A stretch of 11,683 bases of DNA, taken from Chloroflexi bacterium RIFCSPLOWO2_02_FULL_71_16. GTDB lineage: Bacteria; Chloroflexota; Limnocylindria; P2-11E. The stretch is from assembly GCA_001795345.1 (NCBI GenBank), contig MGON01000129.1, positions 4,269 to 15,951 on the forward strand. The letters run 5' to 3'. The notes below the pieces were generated by a model. It saw only the letters and a program-made list of their open reading frames with translations. It did no database searches and was not told where the DNA came from. The position numbers and the translations under genes are program-made. This document shows, one piece after another, positions 6,439 to 11,683 of this stretch (the first letter of the stretch is position 1; the number at the start of each line of letters is the position of its first letter).

Positions 6439-8412
6439 TTGTTCCGGAACCGGAAGCGGCGTCAGCGCGCGGTCCTGGCGCTCATCATCGGGCTCGGGAC
6501 GCTTCTCGGCGCGTACCTCACCTCCGCGCGGTACTTCGAGAACAACATCCAGGCCGCGGTGTACGACTACGTCATCACGTCCGCGCCAGCGGAGGTCCGG
6601 AACCAGATCACGATCGTCGCCATCGACGACGCGACGATCACGAAGTACGACCGCTGGCCCCTGCCGCGGCAGGCCTACGCGGATCTCCTGACGGCCCTCA
6701 AGCCGATGGCGGCGAAGGTGATCGCCTTCGACGTCGGCTTCTTCGACCCGTCCGACCGGCCGCAGGACGACCAGGCGCTCGCCGCGGCGATCAGGGACGC
6801 GGGCAACGTGATCCTGGCGATGCAGGGCGAGGGCCTCGCGGAGTACCGCGACCGTGCGCAGCACTTCCCCGGTCTGAAGCTGCCGCTCCCGATGTTCCGA
6901 GACGCCGCGGCCGGGCTCGGCGCCGTCAACGTGAACCCCGAGTTCGACTCGCGCGTCCGCGAGGCGCAGCTCGTGATCAAGGGCCCGGACGGTCAGCCCC
7001 ACTACGCGCTCGCGCTGGTCGCCAGCATCAAGCACCTCGCGGGGGACCTCTCGCGAGCGACGATCGAGGGCGACCAGCTCCTCGTCCCCGCGCCGCTCGG
7101 GGTGCGGAACATGCCCATCAACGAGGGCGGCGCGATGCGCATCTACTACGCGGCCCCGCCGGCCCCCGCGGTCGAGGCGGGCCAGCCCGCCTGCCAGACC
7201 CCGGGACAGTTCTGCGTCGTCTCGATGAAGGACGTCATCGAGGGCAACATCCCGCGCAACCTGCTGCAGGCGCGCTCGATCTACGTCGGTGCGCACACGC
7301 TGTCGGCCGTGCCCGACAACTACCCGGTGCCGAACAGCGCGAACGAGAAGATGTGGGGGGTCGAGATCTGGGCGAACGCGGCCCAGTCGATCTTCACCAA
7401 CCGCTACCCGGTCCCGTACCAGGGCTTCCTGCCGACCGTGCTCCAGGTCTTCGCGCTCCTCGTCGCCGGCGCGATGCTCGTCTTCCGGCTCCGGCTGCTC
7501 GGCTTCCTGCTGGCGCTCGGCGGGCTCGCCGCGTACTCGTTCGTCCAGCTGGCTCTCTTCCTGTTCCAGGTGGAGGGAGCCATCGGGAACGGTCCGGTGC
7601 ACATCCCCTCGATCGGCTACTTGGCGCCCAGCGTGTTCTGGTGGGTCGTGACCCTCGGCTACCTCCTGGTCGAGGAGCAGCTCGCGGTCGCGCGCACGCA
7701 GTCCACGTTCGGCCGCTTCGTCACGCCGTCCGTCGCGCGCACGATCATGGACCGTGAGGAGCGGGGCGGCCTGCACCTCGGTGGCGAGATGCGCGACATG
7801 ACCGTGCTCTTCGGCGACATCCGGGGCTTCACGACGATGTCCGAGGGGATGGACGCCGCGACGCTCATGGGAACGCTGAACCGCTATTTCGACGGCATGG
7901 TCGGAGTGGTGAACCGGTACGAGGGCACGGTCAACAAGTACAACGGCGACAACATCATGGTCATCTGGAACGCCCCGGTGGAGGTCCCCGACCACGCGCG
8001 GAAGGCGGTCGAGTGCGCGGTCGAGCTCCAGAAGTGGATCGTCGCGGAGCGCGCCAAGGGCGGGCCCGACGTCTCGTTCGGCTTCGGCATCAACACCGGC
8101 GCCGCCATCGCGGGGTTCCTGGGCGCGTCCGGTCGCATGGAGTACACGGTCATCGGCGATCCGGTGAACGTCGCCTCGCGTCTGACCTCGAACGACATCG
8201 CGCGCCGCGACCAGGTGGCCTGCAGCGCCGAGACGCTGGCTCAGCTGGGCGACGACGTCGTGAAGGTGGACCTCGGGGCGATCTTCGTGAAGGGCCGCTC
8301 CGAGCCGGTCCGCTGCTACCAGATCGACCGCATCGGCCTCTCCGCCAACCCGAACCCCGCGCCGCCGCCCGAGATCCCTGTCGGGAAGGCCGCCGTAGCG
8401 GGCTTCCATTAG
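6439..8412 (+). CDS. CHASE2-domain class III adenylate/guanylate cyclase
   Basis: This 657-residue membrane receptor cyclase has a basic N-terminus (FRNRKRRQR) followed by a first membrane helix (about 11-27). A CHASE2 extracytoplasmic sensor comes next (about 35-320), recognised by the ITIVAIDDATI...WPLPRQAYADLL...IAFDVGF and SIYVGAHTLSAVPD segments. Three more membrane helices (about 330-350, 354-377, 392-411) lead to a cytoplasmic class III cyclase domain (about 450-645). The catalytic set looks complete: metal-binding Asp460 (FGDIRGFT) and Asp504 (NKYNGDNIM), Lys500 as expected for the adenine-recognising lysine, and transition-state residues Asn577 and Arg581 (DPVNVASRL). The enzyme should therefore make a cyclic nucleotide, most likely cAMP, when its sensor is triggered. 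The ligand is unknown. The TTG start has GGGAGGG about 9 nt upstream. The C-terminal tail is Pro-rich. The GAF gene begins 61 nt downstream. Confidence 0.93.
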   Translation: MFRNRKRRQRAVLALIIGLGTLLGAYLTSARYFENNIQAAVYDYVITSAPAEVRNQITIVAIDDATITKYDRWPLPRQAYADLLTALKPMAAKVIAFDVGFFDPSDRPQDDQALAAAIRDAGNVILAMQGEGLAEYRDRAQHFPGLKLPLPMFRDAAAGLGAVNVNPEFDSRVREAQLVIKGPDGQPHYALALVASIKHLAGDLSRATIEGDQLLVPAPLGVRNMPINEGGAMRIYYAAPPAPAVEAGQPACQTPGQFCVVSMKDVIEGNIPRNLLQARSIYVGAHTLSAVPDNYPVPNSANEKMWGVEIWANAAQSIFTNRYPVPYQGFLPTVLQVFALLVAGAMLVFRLRLLGFLLALGGLAAYSFVQLALFLFQVEGAIGNGPVHIPSIGYLAPSVFWWVVTLGYLLVEEQLAVARTQSTFGRFVTPSVARTIMDREERGGLHLGGEMRDMTVLFGDIRGFTTMSEGMDAATLMGTLNRYFDGMVGVVNRYEGTVNKYNGDNIMVIWNAPVEVPDHARKAVECAVELQKWIVAERAKGGPDVSFGFGINTGAAIAGFLGASGRMEYTVIGDPVNVASRLTSNDIARRDQVACSAETLAQLGDDVVKVDLGAIFVKGRSEPVRCYQIDRIGLSANPNPAPPPEIPVGKAAVAGFH

Positions 8413-8473
8413 TGGGCCGGTCCCCCCGCGGCGGATCGCACGGAACGTTCAGGGCGGAGCCGTCCTAGGGGCC

Positions 8474-8995
8474 GTGGCGCTCGACGACAGGGAGACCCTC
8501 GTGCTGGTCACCCTCGGCCACCTGCAGTTCGAGAAGGACCGCCACACCTACCTCGAGCGCCTGGTGGACCTCTGCTCGCGTGCCTCGGACGCCGAGCGCT
8601 GCACGGTCTACGTCGTGGACCACTCGAGGGCGGAGATCCATTCGGCCGTCGCCCAGCGCGTGGGGCTCGAGATCCGGCTGCCCATCGGGCGAGGGCTCGC
8701 CGGCCACGTGGCTTCCACCGGGGAGACGATCAACGTCCCCGACGCGTACGCTGACGCCCGGTTCGACCGGAGCGTGGACCGGGTGACGGGATTCCGGACG
8801 GTGAATATCCTTGCCGTGCCCGTGTGGGGGCAGGACGGCCGGACGGTGGGTGTGATCCAGGTCCTGAACAAGCGCGGCGGCACTTTCGAGCGGCACGACC
8901 AGATGCTGCTCGAGAGGATCGCCGAGGCCTGCGGCCCGGTACTCGAGCAGGTCGCCATGCACGAGACACGCGCGCGAGGAGGGGGGACGCCGTGA
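8474..8995 (+). CDS. Stand-alone GAF-domain protein with near-NKFDE motif
   Basis: This 173-residue protein is one GAF domain (about residues 12-162) with short flanks. Recognisable segments are CTVYVVDHSRAEIHS, LPIGRGLAGHVASTGE, TINVPDAYADARF and VIQVLNKRGGTF. It carries Asn132, Lys133, Phe138 and Asp142 in the spacing of the NKFDE motif found in cyclic-nucleotide-binding GAF domains of phosphodiesterases and CyaB-type cyclases, but Gln143 replaces the Glu. It is clearly paralogous to the GAF domain of the next protein. No output domain is present, so it probably acts by binding a small molecule and a partner protein in the cytosol. The GTG at 8474 is the first reasonable start in frame, with a weak AGGGG (8467-8471) close upstream. 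The TGA overlaps the next gene's GTG. Confidence 0.85.
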   Translation: MALDDRETLVLVTLGHLQFEKDRHTYLERLVDLCSRASDAERCTVYVVDHSRAEIHSAVAQRVGLEIRLPIGRGLAGHVASTGETINVPDAYADARFDRSVDRVTGFRTVNILAVPVWGQDGRTVGVIQVLNKRGGTFERHDQMLLERIAEACGPVLEQVAMHETRARGGGTP

Positions 8996-10560
8996 GCGAC
9001 GACAAGCGCCGGAACAGCGATCGACGCGGCGACGACCGCCGCGCGGCCGAGCGGCGCGCCGAGGCGGAGCGCCGGACCCCCGCGCGCCGCGCCGGGAAGG
9101 ACCGCCGCGCCGGGAAGGACCGCCGCGCCGGGAAGGACCGCCGCGGTCCCGCGTCCAAGGCGCCCGGCCGGGACGCGCGCAGCGGCGCGGATCGCCGGAA
9201 CGGCCAGCGACGCAGCGGTGCCGATCGGCGCGCGACGGGGCGCCGCAACGGCCCTCGCCGCGAAGCGCCGCGCCGCAACGACCAGAGGCGAGCGGGGGAG
9301 CGCCGCGAGCGAAGCGGCCCGACGCCCGGGGGCCCCGAGCCAAGCTCTGACGTAAGGGCGAGGCAGATCACCGACACCGGACGCCTCGCCCTGATCCTCG
9401 GTGTCACGCGGCAGCTCATGAGCGTCACCGACCTCGGTGCCCTGCTTCGGCTCATGGCCAACGCCACCACGACCCTTCTCGACTGCGACCGCGCGACGGT
9501 GTTCCTGGTGGACCTGGAGAAGGGCGAGGTGTGGTCGAAGGTCGCGCTCGGGGCGGGGGAGATCCGCTTCCCGGTCGGCCGGGGGATCGCCGGGGCCGTC
9601 GCGGCCACCGGCGAGACCATCAACATCCCCGACGCGTACGCCGATCCGCGCTTCAATCCCGAGCCCGACCGGGCCAGCGGCTACCGCACTCAGAGCCTGC
9701 TGACCTTTCCCATGACCGGCCACGACGGCCGGGTGATCGGGGTCTTCCAGGCGGTCAACAAGCGCGGCGGTCCGTTCGACGAGGAGGACGAGGCGACGCT
9801 CGCCTCCCTCGCGGCCTCCGCCGCCGTCTCGGTCGAGAACGCGCAGCTGGTGGACGCGCAGAGGCAGCTCTGGATCTCGCTCGTCGAGACGCTCGCGGTG
9901 ACCGTCGACGCCCGGGACCAGCAGACGGCCGGGCACAGCCGCCGCGTGACGCGCTACGCCGAGGTCATCGCGAAGGCGATGGGGCTCTCTGACGCGGAGG
10001 TGGAGCGCGTCCGGACCGCGGGGCTGCTGCACGACTACGGCAAGATCGCGGTGCGCGACCGCTTCCTCCAGAAGGCGGGGAAGCTCGACGACGCCGAGTT
10101 CGCGTACATGAAGGCGCACGCCGAGAAGACCGGCGAGTTCCTCGAGCACCTGCGGTTCCCGTCCGACATGCGCGACGTGCCCCTCATGGCGGCGCAGCAC
10201 CACGAGCGCATGGACGGCAAGGGCTATCCGAATGGCCTGGCCGGGGACCAGATACACATGGGCGCCCGGATCGTGGCGGCGGCGGACGTGTTCGACGCGC
10301 TCACCGCTCCGCGCTACTACAAGCCGGCGTATCCGATCGACAAGACGCTCGAGATCATGGACGGCATGGGCGGGAACCATCTCGACACGGCGGTCCTGGC
10401 GGCGGTCCACGGAGCGCTGCCGCAGCTGCTCGAGACGGTCGAGGAGCTGAAGGTCACCTGGCCGAAGCCCGGCGACGAAGGCATGGGCTCGGTGCAGGAG
10501 GCGGCGGGGCTCTCCGAGCGCGACCAGGCGCTCGCGAAGCCGGCCGCGGGGGCCGCATGA
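8992..10560 (+). CDS. GAF-HD-GYP protein with an Arg-Arg-rich N-terminal tail; probable c-di-GMP phosphodiesterase
   Basis: This 522-residue protein has three parts. Residues 1-109 form a low-complexity tail with 17 Arg-Arg doublets. Residues about 130-285 form a GAF domain with a full NKFDE-type motif (Asn256, Lys257, Phe262, Asp266, Glu267). Residues about 292-470 form an HD-GYP domain with the HD pair His347-Asp348 (LLHDYGK), HAEKTGEFL, His403-His404, GKGYPNGL (Gly411-Tyr412-Pro413) and AADVFDALTAP. HD-GYP enzymes hydrolyse c-di-GMP, or in some cases cGAMP, in the cytosol using two or three metal ions; all key residues are present. GTG 8992 is chosen because it overlaps the preceding stop (GTGA) and has GAGGAGGGG just upstream; the frame is open further upstream but only inside the previous gene. 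ATGA links it to the next gene. Whether the tail is translated as drawn rests on this start choice. Confidence 0.9.
   Translation: MSDDKRRNSDRRGDDRRAAERRAEAERRTPARRAGKDRRAGKDRRAGKDRRGPASKAPGRDARSGADRRNGQRRSGADRRATGRRNGPRREAPRRNDQRRAGERRERSGPTPGGPEPSSDVRARQITDTGRLALILGVTRQLMSVTDLGALLRLMANATTTLLDCDRATVFLVDLEKGEVWSKVALGAGEIRFPVGRGIAGAVAATGETINIPDAYADPRFNPEPDRASGYRTQSLLTFPMTGHDGRVIGVFQAVNKRGGPFDEEDEATLASLAASAAVSVENAQLVDAQRQLWISLVETLAVTVDARDQQTAGHSRRVTRYAEVIAKAMGLSDAEVERVRTAGLLHDYGKIAVRDRFLQKAGKLDDAEFAYMKAHAEKTGEFLEHLRFPSDMRDVPLMAAQHHERMDGKGYPNGLAGDQIHMGARIVAAADVFDALTAPRYYKPAYPIDKTLEIMDGMGGNHLDTAVLAAVHGALPQLLETVEELKVTWPKPGDEGMGSVQEAAGLSERDQALAKPAAGAA
9091..9144 (+). repeat. Three perfect 18-bp tandem repeats in the HD-GYP gene
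   Basis: The unit GCCGGGAAGGACCGCCGC occurs three times without a mismatch (9091-9108, 9109-9126, 9127-9144) and encodes AGKDRR each time. It lies in the middle of the Arg-Arg-rich tail. Perfect identity at DNA level suggests recent slippage or duplication, so the copy number may vary between strains. Confidence 0.9.
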
Positions 10561-11384
10561 GGATCCGTTTCTGGGGAACCAGAGGCTCGATCCCCACGCC
10601 GGGGCAGCGCACCGTCCGCTACGGGGGGAACACCGCATGCGTCGAGGTGCGCGACAAGGACGGGGCGCTCCTCATCCTCGACGCGGGCACCGGCCTCCGC
10701 GAGCTCGGCCTCCAGCTCGCCCAGAACGGCAGCACGCCGCTCGGGCTCGACCTCTTCCTGTCACATCTGCACTGGGACCACATCCAGGGCATCCCGTTCT
10801 TCCGTCCGGCGTACGACCCGAATACGCACCTCCGCATCCACGCGCCGGTCCACCCGCGGCCGCTGAAGGAGCTGCTCGGGCTGGGCATGGACGACCCGTT
10901 CTTCCCCGTCGACCTCGACGCGGTCCCCGCGCAGGTCGAGATGGAGGAGGTGCCGAGCGGCGCCACCAAGAGGGTCGGTCCGTTCAGGGTGAGCGCGATG
11001 CGCGTCCATCATCCCGCGCCGGCGCTCGCCTACCGCGTGGAGGCCGACGGCCGCTCCGTGGTCTACGCCACGGACACGGAGGACCCGTTCTCCGGGAACG
11101 AGAACCCGGTCGTGGCCCTGGCCAAGGACGCCGACGTCCTCATACACGACGCGCAGTACGACGACGACGACTACAAGAAGGGCTGGGGCCACTCGACGAT
11201 CGCCACCGCCGTGGACGTCGCGGTGCGCGCCGGTGTCAAGCGCCTCGTCCTGTACCACCACGATCCCGACCGCTCGGACGACATGCTCGACAAGGTCGGG
11301 GCCGACGCGCAGCGCCTCGCGCGAGAGCGGGGGAGCACCGCCGAGGTCCTCGTCGCCTACGAAGGGATGGAGCTGGAGGTCTAG
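10557..11384 (+). CDS. Metallo-beta-lactamase-fold hydrolase, possible cyclic-nucleotide or phosphodiester hydrolase
   Basis: This 275-residue protein has the metal-binding signature SHLHWDHIQG (His70, His72, Asp74, His75), plus His151/His152 (VHHPAPALAYRVE), an Asp in YATDTEDP, and C-terminal histidines in GWGHST and LYHHDPDRSDD. The opening FWGTRGSIPTPG and the YGGNTACVEV and LILDAGTGLRELG segments mark the MBL subgroup related to PhnP-like phosphodiesterases (COG1235 type). Members bind two metal ions, but their substrates are mostly unknown. No signal peptide is visible, so it should be cytosolic. The ATG overlaps the HD-GYP stop (ATGA), and the context with a cyclase and two nucleotide-sensor proteins makes a cyclic-nucleotide phosphodiesterase role attractive, though only inferred. 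The end overlaps the convergent minus-strand gene by 4 nt. Confidence 0.88.
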   Translation: MRIRFWGTRGSIPTPGQRTVRYGGNTACVEVRDKDGALLILDAGTGLRELGLQLAQNGSTPLGLDLFLSHLHWDHIQGIPFFRPAYDPNTHLRIHAPVHPRPLKELLGLGMDDPFFPVDLDAVPAQVEMEEVPSGATKRVGPFRVSAMRVHHPAPALAYRVEADGRSVVYATDTEDPFSGNENPVVALAKDADVLIHDAQYDDDDYKKGWGHSTIATAVDVAVRAGVKRLVLYHHDPDRSDDMLDKVGADAQRLARERGSTAEVLVAYEGMELEV

Positions 11385-11674
11385 GACTCTCGCGGGTCGC
11401 GCCACATCGGCGCGCGCTTTCTCACCTTCTCCACGAGCGCTTCGTCGAACGCGGGGAGCGGATGCCCGTTCGGTTGCGGCGGCTCCACCGGCCAGCCCAT
11501 CGCGAGGAGCACCGCGTCCGCGTCGTAGTACTCCTCGACCACTGCGAGCAGCAGCGCGGCGAAGACATCGGGCATCGCGGCCTCGACCTGGCGCAGCGCG
11601 TCCGCACGGCGGGCCGCGCCCGCGGCGAGGAAGGCGTCCTCGCCCCCGGCCGCGCGCGCGATCTCCTCGATCAC
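11381..11674 (-). CDS. Small protein resembling gluconate 2-dehydrogenase subunit 3 (short form)
   Basis: The minus-strand frame gives 97 residues from a GTG at 11674-11672 to TAG at 11383-11381. The middle and end (FAALLLAVVEEYYDADAV, LLAMGWPVEPPQPNGHPL, ALVEKVRKRAPMWRD) resemble, from memory, the C-terminal part of the gluconate 2-dehydrogenase subunit 3 family. That family has a YY.D..V...LG...PPQP.G pattern and often accompanies GMC-type flavin oxidoreductases. The frame is open to the window edge and no ribosome site is visible, so the true start may lie beyond 11683. The start of an operon partner, if any, would also lie outside, to the right. The gene is convergent with the MBL gene and overlaps its last 4 nt, without room for a terminator between them. 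That the gene is real is likely from its protein-like composition; the family call is moderate. Confidence 0.6.
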   Translation of the reverse strand: MIEEIARAAGGEDAFLAAGAARRADALRQVEAAMPDVFAALLLAVVEEYYDADAVLLAMGWPVEPPQPNGHPLPAFDEALVEKVRKRAPMWRDPRES

Positions 11675-11683
11675 GGGTCGGTG

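Noticed and set aside
5367-7757. 796-codon plus-strand frame across lysK and the cyclase
   Set aside because: It crosses two well-supported genes in another frame and is highly Arg/Gly-biased.
6325-8409. 694-codon minus-strand frame opposite the CHASE2 cyclase
   Set aside because: It mirrors almost exactly the cyclase gene, which has a full catalytic set. The antisense product is rich in Arg, Asp, His and Val with no fold recognised; this is a third-position GC artefact.
8413-8473. Possible regulatory site in the gap between the cyclase and GAF genes (palindrome GAACGTTC)
   Set aside because: An 8-bp palindrome is easily expected by chance, and no hairpin, T-run or promoter accompanies it.
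9091-9144. Tandem 18-bp repeats as a CRISPR array or iteron
   Set aside because: The copies are adjacent without spacers, in frame, and encode AGKDRR within a longer protein pattern.
8608-10638. 676-codon minus-strand frame opposite the GAF and HD-GYP genes
   Set aside because: It is the antisense shadow of two genes with clear domains; the Arg-rich sense tail simply reads as Ala/Pro/Arg-rich on the other strand.

Overview
The window is very GC-rich bacterial DNA (about 70 % by eye) with dense, mostly co-directional genes. GTG and TTG starts are common, and so are 4-nt stop/start overlaps. An amino-carrier (LysW) biosynthesis cluster, a DUF5679-type zinc ribbon, a CHASE2 cyclase, an HD-GYP protein and a tRNA without an encoded CCA together point to a high-GC environmental bacterium from a lineage that uses LysW, for example Chloroflexota, Dormibacterota or a similar phylum. 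The sequence alone does not settle the phylum.

Left end (1-1009): the N-terminal 38 codons of a cinA-like gene run leftwards out of the window. A divergent intergenic region with a strong hairpin follows. Next come a 58-residue zinc-ribbon protein (DUF5679 type, TTG start) and a 147-residue protein with two CBS domains.

Centre (1029-6348): a tRNA-Lys(CTT) is followed 40 nt later by six tightly packed genes, lysW-lysX-lysY-lysZ-lysJ-lysK. This is the full carrier-bound half of the LysW pathway. LysX attaches alpha-aminoadipate (or glutamate) to the C-terminal Glu of LysW, LysZ phosphorylates it, LysY reduces it, LysJ transaminates it, and LysK releases lysine (or ornithine). All junctions overlap except lysY/lysZ, where a 71-nt segment of odd composition intervenes. 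The genes that make alpha-aminoadipate are not in the window, so lysine versus arginine output is not proven here.

Right part (6439-11384): four co-directional genes look like one nucleotide-signalling unit. They are a CHASE2 membrane receptor with a complete class III cyclase domain, a stand-alone GAF protein, a GAF-HD-GYP protein, and a metallo-beta-lactamase-fold hydrolase. The last three are joined by 4-nt stop/start overlaps. The GAF domain of the HD-GYP protein carries a full NKFDE-type motif, known from cyclic-nucleotide-binding GAF domains, and the stand-alone GAF carries it with one change. This suggests, without proving it, that cyclic nucleotide made by the first protein controls c-di-GMP hydrolysis by the third. 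The HD-GYP protein also begins with a striking tail of 17 Arg-Arg doublets spaced every 5-6 residues.

Right end: a convergent gene on the minus strand (11674-11381) overlaps the hydrolase gene by 4 nt. It resembles short relatives of gluconate 2-dehydrogenase subunit 3.
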